Part shown: positions 46,641 through 59,340 of the stretch, piece by piece
Numbering within the stretch: the stretch's first letter is position 1
Layout of the letters: each line of letters begins with the position of its first letter
Assembly: GCF_019175385.1 (NCBI RefSeq)
Contig: NC_083337.1
Coordinates: 23,382,385-23,446,384 of the forward strand
Direction of reading: 5' to 3'
Length of the DNA: 64,000 nt
From: Lycium barbarum
Lineage: Eukaryota > Streptophyta > Magnoliopsida > Solanales > Solanaceae
Notes under the pieces: model-generated
The model's input: only the letters and a program-made list of their open reading frames with translations
The model's database searches: none
Told to the model about the DNA's origin: nothing
Translations under genes and position numbers: made by a program

Positions 46641-49045
46641 TGTTACACCTTGGAAATTTTCCGTTGGTACGCAAGTGAACGAACTAGTGAGGAACGACAT
46701 TTGATGACCCTAGTTGAGATTTTAAAGATGTTAGAGATGAGGGAAGAGGATTGCCAAGAGAAGGCAAAAGTATTTGATAAGTATCGGAAAGGGATTACGA
46801 GTAACGAGTTAGCCAGGACTTAGTGATGTCTTGGAGAAGAGTTATAACGTCCCTTAGATTGGTATTGAAGTGTTGAACAAGTGTTAAGAAGGTTCCGCAA
46901 GGATCGGAGATCAAACGAAGTGATGAGAATAAGTTCAGTGAACTGATGAGTTTTACGGCTCATTATGCGGACCATATAATGTTTTACGGACCGTATAATG
47001 GACCGTAAAACCATCACAGTGGAGGTTAGTTGCCGGTGGAATTTTACGGTCAGTTATACGGACCGTATAAATTTATACGGACCGTATAACGAACCGTCAA
47101 ATGGTCACAGTGAAGGGGTGTAGGCAGACCCATTTCACGGTCTATTATACGGACCGTATAACCATTATACGGACCGTATAATGGAACCCGACAGATCAGT
47201 GGAATGTTAATAAATAAAGGACCAAGTTCATGAAATCATTTCAATATTTCCTTCCTCTCTCTAAAACATCTCTCTACATTTATTATACAAGTTTTCAAGG
47301 ATTATAAGCCATCAACAACATTAAATAAGTGAATCAAGAGTAAGAACCCATCAAGGATCATCTAAAGTCAAGAAATCCAAATGGAGAAAAGCTAGGGTTT
47401 TACTCAAAGTGGAATATTATCAACTAAGGCTCGTCCCTACAACATCTAAGGTAAGATTCATGCTATTTATATGTTGTTTAAGGTATTGGAGAGTTAAAAT
47501 ACATGGATTGTAGAAAATATGGTGAAATGGGTCATGAATAATGAATAGTGAAATTTTGAGGAATAGTTTGAGTTGAATCAAGAATGTTGTTGTGCCGTGA
47601 TATGAATGTGTTATAAATGGTATTAAGATCATAAACTAGACACTTTAGGTGAATGGACGAAGTTGGGTGTTATGACCTTGAATATTGGTAAATTAGAAGC
47701 AAATTGAGAAACCTAGACAATGTGGATAATGTGGATGACTAATGGCCATTGTAATGATATTAATGAAGGTAGAAACGCTAGCATTGGAAGGGAACGTGCA
47801 AGTGTAGAATAGTCCGACGAGAAGGTATGTAAGGCTAACCCTTCTTTCATAAGGCATAATTCTTGGCCAAATTCCTAATTCCTCTATATGAGTATGTTGT
47901 TTTCAATTGGTTGATATTCCGAGCTCATAAGCTCACGACCCTTGATATGTACTAAGATTGTACCACGCACCTCATACGACGAGTAGGCCTATGATATAGA
48001 AGTAACGATAATGATAATGATGCTAAAGGTGCCTACGGGCTATTATACTAATATGTGTGCCTATGAAGGGCTATAATGAAACCCCGAGCTTATAACGCTG
48101 GGTAGAATATATGTATATGATTATGTATAAAGTATGTATACGATTACGAAACGCGCGCACACCTCTGCAGATGGTACGGATAACCCTGAAGCCTTGGTAG
48201 GGCCAGGTATGAGTAACCTTGAGCCTTGGTTGGCCAAGTATGTATGAAACACCGATCCTCTGAGGTCGGGTATGCTATGTATATGTTTTGTATATGGAAT
48301 GACTAAGTATATAATATGAATATGAATGTGATAAGACTATGTATACGAATACGAGCACAATTATGGTCCGAGTACTATTATGGAATACGGATGATGATGT
48401 ATGTATACGAGTACGCATGAGAAATGGAAACTCCCTATAAAAAGCAAGTAAGTGCCATGATGATGATATTGTTGTCTCCCCTCCTATGTTATTGCCTAAG
48501 TTGTCTATTATGCTTTTGTATTGATGTTGATCATGCTTTACATACTCAGTACATTCTTCGTACTGACATCCTTTTGTTTGTGGACGCTGCGTCATGCCCG
48601 CAGGTGCACAGGGAGAAAGACTGGACGCATAGTTGCTTATTCAGAGATTGCATAGCAGAGCTTCATCTCATTCGGAGCCATAGCCTTTGGGTACTTATTC
48701 TTTTGTGTACATAGTTATGGGCGTAGCGCGGTCCTGTCCCGCTCATATGATATGTTATACTCTTAAAGGCTCGTAGTCACGTGTATGTGGTTAGTTATGT
48801 CTGGCCTTGTCGGCCTATATTTTGTATATCATTTTGTTGGCCTCGTCGGCCCATGTACATTGTTGTGGCAAAGCTGCCTATGATGATTAAAGATGTTGTC
48901 GTCCAATGGGACTAGTATGATTGATGCTTAGAGATGTATGATTAATGATGTGGCTCACCTAGATGCAAGCATAAGTATAAGTTAAAGGGTGCTCGGGTGG
49001 ACTAGCACCGGGTGCTCATCGCGGCCCCCTAGGAGGGTCGTGACA
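46641..49045 (+). repeat. Tekay-2 5' LTR
   Basis: TGTTACACCTTGG to GGTCGTGACA, 2,405 bp. A patch of TTATACGGACCGTATAA-type palindromes lies at 46951-47184. The primer site TGGTATCAGAGC follows at 49050-49061. Confidence 0.95.
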
Positions 49046-49049
49046 AAAG

Positions 49050-49061
49050 TGGTATCAGAGC
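49050..49061 (+). other. Tekay-2 primer-binding site
   Basis: TGGTATCAGAGC, complementary to initiator Met tRNA, 4 bp after the LTR. Confidence 0.9.
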
Positions 49062-49264
49062 AGTTCAGTCCTAGGTGTGTCTACGAGTCGTGTCTAGTAG
49101 AGTCTTGGTTATGAGTGTGTTGCGCGCCACACTTATAAACAAGAAGCTGCAGACATTTTAGGAATAAATGACCTTCCTTCTTCATAAGAATCCTGCGATA
49201 GAGCCATGATGTAAGAAATTGTTGTTCCTTAATCGTGTGTTGTGTATTTCATAGATGCCCAAAA

Positions 49265-50376
49265 ATGGGAAAGACTACGGCAGCCCAGAAGGGCAAGACG
49301 GTGGCAGAAAAGTGGGCTGAAAGAGCACCGCCACCGGTAGTAGAGGAAAGCGAGTCCCAGAGTGCGGCTCAATCTCAGTCCTCCCAGACAGTGCCTATCT
49401 CTGATGAGCGTGAGGGGGCCTTGGCCCCAGCTCCAGCACCTCCAGCTCCCCCACCAAATGCTTCGGGCCAAGATGTAAAAGAGGCCATTAATTTGTTGAC
49501 TCAGTTGGTTGCGGCCCAGGCTCAGAGGCAAAGTTCAGGGCATGGTGATAGGGCTGTTAGCGCAAGGGCCCGTGAATTTATTACTTTGAACCCTCCGGAA
49601 TTCTTTGGGTCAATACCGGAGGAGGATCCCCAGGACTTTATTGAAGGTATGCTAAGGACGCTCCGGTTGATACATGCTTCGTACACCGAGTCAGTGGAGT
49701 TAGCGTCATATAGATTGAGAGATGTCTCGATTCAGTGGTATACGGTATGGATGGCTTCACAGGGAGCAAATACACCTCCCCCGGTATGGCAAGAGTTTGT
49801 CGATGCTTTTCTCCGTCATTATATGACTCCAGAAGTTCGGCGAGCTAGGGCCGATAAATTCTTGAACTTGAGGCCAGGTAGTATGAGTGCCCTAGAGTAT
49901 AGCCTCCGTTTTAACTCCTTGTCTAGGTATGCTTCGGCCATGGTAGCAGATATGGGCGACAGGGTACATCGATTTGTAAAGGGCCTAGGGCCACATTTGA
50001 TGGACAAATGCTTGACTGCGTCCCTTCAGGACGGTATGGATATTGCACGCATTTAGGCACATGCTCAGAACTTAGAGGAAGGCCTACAGCAGCGAAGAAG
50101 TGAGCGTGAGCAAGATAGGGGACATAGCAAGGGGCCAGATCTTCGGGCCCAATGAGTGAGTCCAGAGGCGGACACAGGCAATAGTTCCCTAGACATTCGG
50201 GCTATTCTATGACCAGTGCACCTCCACAGTTTTCAGGCCAGAGCCTTGATTGAACTACTCATCCCGGGCCGAGTCAGAGTTATTCGGGGTCCCAGTTTAG
50301 AGGTGATGCAGGCCAGTCAAGGCCACCTATACCACCATGTTCCCAGTATGGGAAGTCGCATTGGGGTCAATGCTGA
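49265..50376 (+). pseudogene. Tekay-2 gag
   Basis: The ATG at 49255 (MPKNG) is out of frame with the body; by comparison with Tekay-1 (MPPKGKATAAQKGK) there is a 1-bp change in the A run, so only the ATG at 49265 (MGKTTAAQKGK) is in frame. Capsid core: EFITLNPPEFFGSIPEEDPQ, SVELASYRLRDVSIQWY, ALEYSLRFNSLSRYASAMVA and DKCLTASLQDGMDIARI, then a TAG stop at 50054-50056 where Tekay-1 has CAA/CAG. Remnants continue to the zinc knuckle. Confidence 0.88.
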
Positions 50377-51336
50377 TTGGGTTCAGATGTTTGCTATTCA
50401 TGTGGTCGACCAGGCCATATTATGCGTGATTGCCCCTCAGTACATGGTAGAGGTAGGACCCAGCCATCAGGGTCGGTAGCCGGATCTTCGGCATCTGTAC
50501 GCCCCACGGGGCCAGGTTCACATGCGCCAGTAGGCCATGGTAGAGGCAGAGGGAGAGTTCCCAGTTCTAGCGGTCCTCAGCACCGTATCTATGCTTTGGC
50601 TGGACGCCAAGATCTTGAGTCTTCTCCTGACGTGGTCACAGGTATATTATCGGTATTCTCTCATGATGTATATGCTTTGATTGATCCGGGCTCCACATTA
50701 TCATATGTTACTCCTTATATTGCGGGTCAATTTATAGTTGAGCCAGAGTCGATCAGACCTTTTGAGGTGTCTACACCCGTTGGTGAATCGGTGATAGCTA
50801 GCCGAGTATATAGAGATTGTGTAGTTACGATTTTTGATCGTCGTACCATGATTGATTTGCATGAGCTAGAAATGGTAGACTTTGACGTTATTATGGGCAT
50901 GGATTGGTTGGCTTCTTGTTACGCCAATGTCGATTGTCGAATGAAAATGGTTCGTTTCCAATTTCCGGGAGAACCAGTCTTAGAATGGAAAGGTAATACG
51001 GTGTCACCAAAAGGTAGGTTTATTTCCTACTTAAAGGCAAGGAAGATGATCACGAAAGTTTGTATTTATCATCTAGCGCGAGTTCAAGATGTAGAAGTTG
51101 AATCGCCGACTCTTCAGTCAGTTCCCGTAGTGAATGAATTTCCGGATGTGTTCCCGGAAGAGCTCCCAGGCCTTCCTCCCGAGCGGGAGATTGATTTTGT
51201 CATTGATGTATTGCTAGGCACTAAACCCATATCTATTCCTCCGTATAGAATGGCACCCACAGAATTGAAAGAGTTGAAGGAGCAACTGAAGGATTTGCTT
51301 AACAAAGGCTTCATTAGGCCTAGTTCATCGCCGTAG
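50377..51336 (+). pseudogene. Tekay-2 zinc knuckle, aspartic protease and RT N-terminus
   Basis: 319 open codons: CYSCGRPGHIMRDC (intact CX2CX4HX4C), a Ser/Gly-rich linker, protease site YALIDPGSTLSYVTP, DFDVIMGMDWLASCYANVDC, then [20 protein letters not shown] and the RT entry [10 protein letters not shown]. It ends at a TAG where the family has TGG. Confidence 0.9.
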
Positions 51337-52503
51337 GGAGCACCCGTATTGTTTGTCCGAAAGAAAGATGGCTCCTTGAGAATGTGCATTGATTATAGGC
51401 AATTGAATAAAGTGACGATTAAGAATAAATATCCTCTTCCGTGGATTGATGATTTGTTTGATCAATTGCAAGGTGTCAAATGGTTTTCCAAGATTGATTA
51501 GAGGCCCGGGTATCACCAAGTGAGAGTTAGGGAGAAAGATATCCCTAAGATAGCCTTCAGAACAAGATATGATCATTTTGAATTCCGGGTGATGTCATTT
51601 GGGCTAACGAACGCACCAGCGGTATTAATGGATTTGATGAATAATGTGTTCAGGCCCTTCCTGGATTTATTTGTGATAGTATTTATCAATGACATCTTGG
51701 TGTATTCTAGATCCGAGGCAGAACATGCGGATCATTTGCGTATTGTCCTCGGAGTTCTTCGAACTCGAGATTTATTTGCAAAATTTTCCAAATGTGAGTT
51801 CTGGTTGAACTCAGTGGCATTTTTAGGGCATGTTGTTGCAGCCGATGGTATTCGAGTGGATAGTCAAAAGATTGAGGCCGTGAAAACTTGGCCAAGGCCC
51901 ACAACTTCTACAGAGGTTCGTAGTTTTCTGGGCTTAGCAGGCTATTACAGGAGGTTTGTTGAAGGTTGTTCTTCTATTTCTCCACCACTCACAAAGTTGA
52001 CCCAGAAATAGGCAAAGTTTCAATGGACAGACGCTTGCGAGCACAATTTCCAAGAGCTAAAGGGTAGATTGACTTCTGGCCCAGTCTTGACACTTCCAGA
52101 GGGATTGGAAGGATATGTCGTTTATTGCGATGCTTCAGGTGTTGGGCTAGGCTGTGTGTTGATGCAACATGGCAAGGTGATTGCATATGCCTCAAGGCAA
52201 TTGTGAAAACATGAACAGAATTATCCTACCCATGATCTAGAATTAGCCGCAGTGGTTCATGCATTAAAGATATGGAGACATTATTTATATGGTGTCCATG
52301 TGGATATTTATACAGATCATAAGAGTCTTCAATACATCTTCAAGCAGAAAGAGTTAAATTTGTGGCAACGACGATGGTTGGAATTGCTGAAAGACTATGA
52401 TGTTGATATTTTGTATCACCCCGGAAAAGCAAATGTTGTGGCTGATGCTCTTAGCCGTAGATCGATAGGAAGTCTAAGTGATGTATGACCCGAAAAGAGA
52501 GGA
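51337..52503 (+). pseudogene. Tekay-2 reverse transcriptase and RNase H, active site changed
   Basis: RT with [29 protein letters not shown] and [12 protein letters not shown]: the catalytic FIDD box reads FIND (51682-51693), an Asp to Asn change that should abolish catalysis. RNase H has [32 protein letters not shown] and ADALSRRS. Stops near 51334, 51497, 52009, 52204 and 52486; several are TGG to TAG or CGA to TGA. Confidence 0.9.
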
Positions 52504-54060
52504 ATGGCCCGTGAGCTCCAACAGTTAGCTAGCCTAGGAGTCCAAGTAGTGGACTCAGGTAGCAGCGGAGCTATTATTCAGAATTCGGCGGTTTCATCAC
52601 TGGTAGCGGAAGTGAAAGAACGACAATATGAGGATCCCATGCTAGTGCAGTACAGAAACGCACTCCCTCAAAAAGAGGAGTCATCGTTTGATATTTCAGG
52701 AGACGGGGTTCTCCGATGTAGAGGAAGATTATGTGTTCCCGATGTGGCTAGTCTACGCCACCAGATATTGAAAGAGGCTCATTATTCCCGTTACTCCGTT
52801 CACCCCGGAGTGACGAAGATGTATCACGATCTTACGTCTATATATTGGTGGAATGGGACGAAGAAAGATGTATCGGAGTTTGTAGCTCAATGTCCTAATT
52901 TCCAACAAGTGAAAATCGAGCACCAAAAGCCGGGTGGACTGTTGCAAGATATAGAAATCCCAACTTGGAAGTGGAAAGTGATTAACATGGACTTCATTTC
53001 AGGCTTACCCCATTCTCGACGTAAATATGATTCCATATGGGTGATCGTGGATAGACTCATCAAGTCAGCTCATTTCTTACCGGTCAGGATAACCTATGTG
53101 GCAGGATATTATGCCAAGCTTTATCTTAAAGAGATAGTGAGACTCCATGGCGTTCCGGTATCTATTATCTCCGATAGAGGGACTCAGTTTACGGCAAAGT
53201 TTTGGAAGTCCTTCCAAGAGGGTCTAGGGACCCAAGTGCGCCTCAGCACGACATTTCATCCACAGACTGATGGGCAAGCTGAACGTACTATTCAGACCCT
53301 TGAGGATATGTTACGGGCATGTATGATAGACTTCGGAGGAAATTGGGAAGATCATTTGCCACTCATTGAATTTGCTTACAATAATAGTTATCATTCTAGC
53401 ATTCAAATGACACCGTATGAAGCCTTATATGGGCGAAAGTTTAGATCCCCAATCGGGTGGTTTGAAACAGGAGAGGCCCAGTTGATAGGGCCAGATGTGG
53501 TTCAGCAGGCCATAGAGAAAGTCAAGCTCATACAAGATCGGTTGTTAGCGGCTCAAAGTTGTCAAAAGTCCTATGCGGATAACCGTCGAAGAGACTTAGA
53601 GTTCGAAGTGAAAGATTGGGTATTCTTGAAAGTGTCGCCAATGAAGGGCGTCATGAGGTTTGGCAAAAAGGGGAAGCTTAGTCCCCGGTATATTGGGCCA
53701 TATGAAATTGTGCGCAAAATAGGCAAAGTGGCCTATGAGTTAGATCTACCTCCCGAGTTGGAGTCAGTCCATGCAGTATTTCACGTCTTGATACTTCAGA
53801 AATGTATTGGAGATCCTACGAGGATCGTCCCAGTAAATGATGTTCAAGTGACAGAAAAGTTAACTTATGAAGAGATACCCATTGCCATATTAGACAGGCA
53901 AGTACGGAGGCTTAGAAACAATGAAGTGGCCTCAGTTAAAGTTCTGTGGAGGAATAACAATTGAGAGGAAATGACATGGGAAGCGGAGGAGAATATGCGA
54001 TCCAAATACCCACATTTATTTCAGCCTTTGGACGAGGGCCAAAATGAGACGTCGAAATCA
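52504..54060 (+). pseudogene. Tekay-2 integrase and chromodomain
   Basis: 486 open codons to a TGA at 53962-53964. Zinc domain HYSRYSVHPG ... VAQCPNF: the last Cys of the HHCC set is Phe. Core: WKVINMDFISGLPH (Asp), IISDRGTQFTAKFW (Asp), HPQTDGQAERTIQTLED (Glu). C-terminal domain VSPMKGVMRFGKKGKLSPRY, then the chromodomain SVKVLWRNNN, a stop, and EMTWEAEENMRSKYPHLF. Apart from the stop the chromodomain order looks normal, unlike that of Tekay-1. Confidence 0.9.
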
Positions 54061-54232
54061 CAAGGTATGTATGTTTTCCTTTTATGCTTTTGGGTCGTGT
54101 GTGGCCAAATTTTAAGTGCTATTGTGTTGTGGCCCTGTGAGGCATCGATATTATGGGTTGTTGTAACAGGTTGGTAGTGCCATATTATAGGGGAAACTCT
54201 GGCAAAATTTTTGTAGAATTCCCGAGCACTTT

Positions 54233-54268
54233 AACATTCGAGGACGAATGTTCTTAAGGGAGGCAGAA
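54233..54268 (+). other. Tekay-2 stem-loop and polypurine tract
   Basis: Perfect inverted repeat AACATTCG / CGAATGTT with loop AGGA (54233-54252), followed by CTTAAGGGAGGCAGAA, the polypurine tract, up to the 3' LTR at 54269. Confidence 0.85.
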
Positions 54269-56665
54269 TGTTACACCTCGGAAATTTTCCGTTGGTACGC
54301 AAGTGAACGAACTAGTGAGGAACGACATTTGATGACCCTAGTTGAGATTTTAAAGATGTAAGAGATGAGGGAAGAGGATTGCCAAGAGAAGGCAAAAGTA
54401 TTTGATAAGTATCGGAAAGGGATTACGAGCAACGAGTTAGCCAGGACTTAGTGATGTCTTGGAGAAGAGTTATAACGTCCCTTAGATTGGTATTGAAGTT
54501 TTGAACAAGTGTTAAGAAGGTTCCGCAAGGATCGGAGATCAAACGAAGTGATGAGAATAAGTTCATTGAACTGATGAGTTTTACAGCTCATTATACGGAC
54601 CGTATAATGTTTTACGGACCGTATAATGGACCGTAAAACCATCACAGTGGAGGTTGGTTGCTGGTGGAATTTTACGGTCAGTTACACGGACCGTATAAAT
54701 TTATACGGACCGTATAACGAACCGTCAAATGGTCACAGTGAAGGGATGTAGGCAGACCCATTTCACGGTCTATTATACGGACCATATAACCATTATACAG
54801 ACCGTATAATGGAACCTGACAGATCAGTGGAATGTTATTAAATAAAGGACCAAGTTCATGAAATCATTTCAACATTTCCTTCCTCTCTCTAAAACATCTC
54901 TCTACATTTTATTATACAAGTTTTCAAGGATTATAAGCTATCAACAACATTAAATAAGTGAATCAAGAGTAAGAACCCATCAAGGATCATCTAAAGTCAA
55001 GAAATCCAAATGGAGAAAAGCTAGGGTTTTACTCAAAGTGGAATATTATCAACTAAGGTTCGTCCCTACAACATCTAAGGTAAGATTCATGCTATTTATA
55101 TGTTGTTTAAGGTATTGGAGAGTTAAAATACATGGATTGTAGAAAATATGGTGAAATGGGTCATGAATGATGAATAGTGAAATTTTGAGGAATAGTTTGA
55201 GTTGAATCATGAATGTTGTTGTGTCGTGATATGAATGTGTTATAAATGGTATTAAGATCATGAACTAGACACTTTAGGCGAATGGACGAAGTTGGGTGTT
55301 ATGACCTTGAATATCGGTAAATTAGAAGCAAATTGAGAAACCTAGACAATGTGGATGACTAATGGCCATTGTTATGATATTAATGAAGGTAGAAACGCTA
55401 GCATTGGAAGGGAACGTGCAAGTGTAGAATAGTCCGACGAGAAGGTATGTAAGGGTAACCCTTCTTTCATAAGGCATGATTCTTGGCCAAATTCCTAAAT
55501 CCTCTATATGAGTATGTTGTTTTCAATTGGTTGATATTCCGAGCTCATAAGCTCACGACCCTTGATATGTACTAAGATTGTACCACGCACCTCATACGAT
55601 GAGTAAGCCTATGATATAGAAGTAACGATAATGATAATGATGCTAAAGGTGCCTACGGGCTATTATACTTATATGTGTGCCTATGAAGGGCTATAATGAA
55701 ACCCCGAGCTTATAACGCCGGGTAGAATATATGTATATGATTATGTATAAAGTATGTATACGATTACAAAACGCGCGCACACCTCTGCAGATGGTACGGA
55801 TAACCCTGAAGCCTTGGTAGGGCCAGGTATGAGTAACCTTGAGCCTTGGTTGGCCAAGTATGTATGAAACACCGATCCTCTGAGGTCGGGTATGCTATGT
55901 AAATGTAATGTATATGGAATGACTAAGTATATAATATGAATATGAATGTGATAATACTATGTATACGAATACGAGCACAATTATGGTCCGAGTACTATTA
56001 TGGAATACGGATGATGATGTATGTATACGAGTACGCATGAGAAATGGAAACTCCCTATAAAAAGTAAGTAAGTGCCATGATGATGATATTTTTGTCTCCC
56101 CTCCTTTGTTACTGCCTAAGTTGTCTATTATGCTTTTGTATTGATGTTGATCATGCTTTACATACTCAGTACATTCTTCGTACTGACATCCTTTTGTTTG
56201 TGGACGCTGCGTCATGCCCGCAGGTGCACAGGGAGAAAGACTGGACGCATAGTTGCTTATTCAGAGATTGCATAGCAGAGCTTCATCTCATTCAGAGCCA
56301 TAGCTTTTGGGTACTTATTCTTTTGTGTACATAGTTATGGGCACAGCGGGGTCCTTTCCCGCTCATTTGATATGTTATACTCTTAGAGGCTCGTAGTCAC
56401 GTGTATGTGGTTAGTTATGTCTGGCCTTGTCGGCCTATATTTTGTATATCATTTTGTTGGCCTCGTCGGCCCATGTACATTGTTGTGGCATAGCTGCCTA
56501 TGATGATTAAAGATGTTGTCGTCCAATGGGACTAGTATGATTGATGCTTAGAGATGTATGATTAATGATGTGGCTCACCTAGATGCAAGCATAAGTATAA
56601 GTTAAAGTGTGCTCGGGTGGACTAGCATCGGGTGCTCGTCGCGGCCCCCTAGGCGGGTCGTGACA
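54269..56665 (+). repeat. Tekay-2 3' LTR
   Basis: 2,397 bp, nearly identical to 46641-49045. Differences include ACCTCGG versus ACCTTGG at the start and loss of one GTGGATAAT unit near 55350. The palindrome patch at about 54580-54812 shows C-to-T type changes at CG sites relative to the 5' LTR. Confidence 0.95.
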
Positions 56666-56670
56666 GACGA

Positions 56671-57765
56671 GGTGTAATATGCATCTGCTATTGTTCCACC
56701 AAGAATTAATGCTGCAAACTGCAAGATTGACTTCACTATTTACCAACTTCTCAAACTTGAGGGGTGTTTTCGGATCTCTACCGAAGATGACCCTCACCAA
56801 CACTCCCAGCAAATGCAGAATGCTGTTCCAGATAATGCTATTCGACTAAGCGTTCTTAAATACTCTTTAGCCGGTGAAGCAAGGGTTTGGTTTGAGAAGT
56901 TTCACCATAACACTATCCATACTTGGGGCGAGCTTGTTGTTGTTTTTCTCAAGATATGGTTTCCGCCAAGCAAGAAAGTTGAAATTCGTGATAAGATTTA
57001 TGATTTCAAACAGGTTTTGGGTGTACAACTATTTGAAGCTTAGGGGTGATTCAAGGAATACTTGCAGAAAACTCCAAATCATGGTTTTCCAGAAAATGTA
57101 TTGATGGAGAAGTTCTATAGGGGGCTAGATCTTAACACAAGCAGTCGCGAGCATTGCAGCTGGTGGGTGTTTTATGGAAAAGACCTATGCCCGAATCACT
57201 AACCTATTTCATAAGCTTACTACTCACAATCAAGCATAGCATTCGGGTGGTACTGATGGTGTAGCCTATGGAGCTCCAATGATCCATAACATTGTGAAGG
57301 AGAACTAAGAAACTCAGCAGATGCTAGCTTAGATAGCAACTAATATTTCTTTGCTGGCCAAGAGACTTGATGAAAAAGAAGCGAAAAAGGTTAATGTTGT
57401 TGATGAAATTCCGGGCATGCCCAGGAAAATGTACCAAGTTCAAGAGAGTCCATATCAAGAGGGGCCTTCTATGCAGTATGAGGATGCTAACTATGTCAAT
57501 AACTCTCAAAGGTGTTACAAGAGGCAGAATTACTAAGGAAGCTATCAGAATTAGACTTAGAATCAATGGAGACCTCAATAGGGACAAGCTAATTACAATA
57601 ACAACTATGGTGGATCAAACCAGGGAAACTACAATAATAACAATAACTTTGGAAATAGGAGTTCCAATCCCTATATTCCACCAAAGGGTCCGTCGACTGA
57701 ACAAGGGAGTTCTAAGTTAAAGAGCATGCTTGAAAAGGTGCTAGCCAACCAAGACAAAGTAGATA
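56671..57765 (+). pseudogene. Athila-like gag, main piece after Tekay-2
   Basis: After a stop the frame gives IVPPRINAANCKIDFTIYQL, LKLEGCFR, AIRLSVLKYSLAGEARVWFE, TWGELVVVFLKIWFPPSKK; this is the retrotransposon gag capsid region (the family has SL-AKxWL and FFPP). Frame changes occur at about 56790 and 57035, and stops near 57043, 57240, 57310 and 57535. The part from 57351 is Gln/Asn-rich as in Athila gag. Confidence 0.8.
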
Positions 57766-57769
57766 AACA

Positions 57770-59340
57770 TTGAAGGGGCTGATAGAAACAGTGGGATCTC
57801 ATATGACTTCCATTCAAAAGCTTGAGTCGCAGATGCAAGATATTTCCAGAGAACAACACCCTCCACAGAAGGGAGGACTTCCTAGTAACACTATTCCGAA
57901 TTTGAAGAATGGGGGAGGTGGTGTAGACTGTGTATATGATATCAATACTCGGAGTGGTAAAATCCTCCAAAGTGCTGAAAAGAAAGTGATAAATCTCGAG
58001 CCAGTTGCTAAAGAAAAAGAGGCACAATCTGATATGCCAGCAATTGTTGATGAGGTCTAGACAGAAGTTCCTATTATTAAGTAGGTTGATGATGCTCCAG
58101 AAAGTTCTGAAAAACAGAAGGGCAGCAATGACATTAGCAAGTCAACGGTAAAAGGGGCTCTTCGTTCTTTGACTCAATTATTTAAAGACTCACCTCCCTT
58201 TCCTTAATGGTTGGCAACTAAGACCGAAGATGCTAAGTGCCAGAGATTCTATGATCAGCTGAAGCAGTTATCTATGAACATTTCGTTTCTGGATGCTGTC
58301 AAAGAGATGCCAAGATTTGCAAAGTACTTGAAAGATTTGCTGACGAAGAAGAGGTCTGTGAAGCATGACACTGTGAGTGTGACTCACTGTGTTAGTTCTA
58401 TTATATCCACCACCAATGTTCAGAAGAAGGAGGATCCACGGGCCTTCATTATTCCATGTTCTGTTGATCAGCATGATTTTGCTCGCGCTTTATATGATAA
58501 TGGGGCTAGCATAAATCTCATACCTCTTGCTATCTATAAGAAATCGAATTTGGGAATGCCTATACCTACCACCATGCGATTGCAGATGGCTAATAGATCT
58601 ATTAAAAGGCCAGTTGGAGTTGGGGATGATGTACTTGTCAGGGTTGGTGAATTCTTGTTGCCTACTGATTTTTGTGATCCTTGATTGTGCTACTGATAGG
58701 GAGATTCCTATTATATTGGAGAGGCTTTCCTTGTTATGGTAAGGGATCTTATGGATACTGAGAAGAACGAAATCAAATTCCGAGTCAACGATGAGGAAGT
58801 CACTTTCCAAGAAAGTAAGGGGATGAGTTACCGAGTGCTTACGAAAACATTTCAGTTATTGATTCTATTGATTTGGTGGATGAGACTATTGAATTCAAAA
58901 TGGAGGAAGAGTGTTTGGGTGAGCCTCTAGAAGCCATTCTTGTAAACATTGATGCTGACAATATGGAAAGTTATATGGAGACAGTGAATTCTCTTGTGGG
59001 GTTGGGCTTCTATTCTTACCAACCAAAGAAGCTTGACCTTGATCTTGAAAATAGAAAGACACCTCCAGCAAAACCATATATTGAGGAGTCGCCGAAGATT
59101 GATCTTAAGTAGCTTCCTTCACATCTAAGGTATGAATTTCTGGGCTCTGATAATACTCTGCCAGTGATTGTGTCTGCACTGCTGAATGATGAGCAGACAA
59201 AAAGGTTATTGGAGATTGTGAGAGAGTATATATATGCGATTGGGTGGACCATTGCAAACATTCAGGGTATTTCTTCTGGTACTTGTGAGCACAAAATTCA
59301 TCTTGAAGAGGATAGTACACCGAGTGTTGAACATTAGAGA
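57770..59340 (+). pseudogene. Athila-like gag C-terminus and aspartic protease
   Basis: ESQMQDISREQHPPQKGGLP and YDINTRSGK mark the gag end. The protease region 58211-58740 has VKHDTVSVTHC-type linker, FIIPCSVDQHDFARALYDNG and ASINLIPLAIYK (family: DxGASINLMP), then after a 1-bp shift near 58680 VILDCATDREIPIILER. Downstream LRYEFLGSDNTLPVIVSALL and IRE/IVREYIYAIGW are the RT lead-in. Several stops. Confidence 0.82.

Larger units (their letters stand above)
46641..56665 (+). mobile_element. Tekay-2: full-length Ty3/gypsy chromovirus (Tekay/Del type)
   Basis: 10,025 bp with TSD GACGA (46636-46640 and 56666-56670). LTRs of 2,405 and 2,397 bp differ by only scattered substitutions and one 9-bp deletion, so this is one of the youngest insertions here. 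Internal order: primer site, gag, zinc knuckle, protease, RT, RNase H, integrase, chromodomain, polypurine tract. It is of the same lineage as Tekay-1 but in the opposite orientation and with a different LTR palindrome set. Many stops plus a changed RT active site make it inactive. Confidence 0.96.

Noticed and set aside
48275..48714. Frames of about 100 codons conserved at 55895-56334
   Set aside because: The pair is conserved only because the two Tekay-2 LTRs are copies; no protein family is recognisable.
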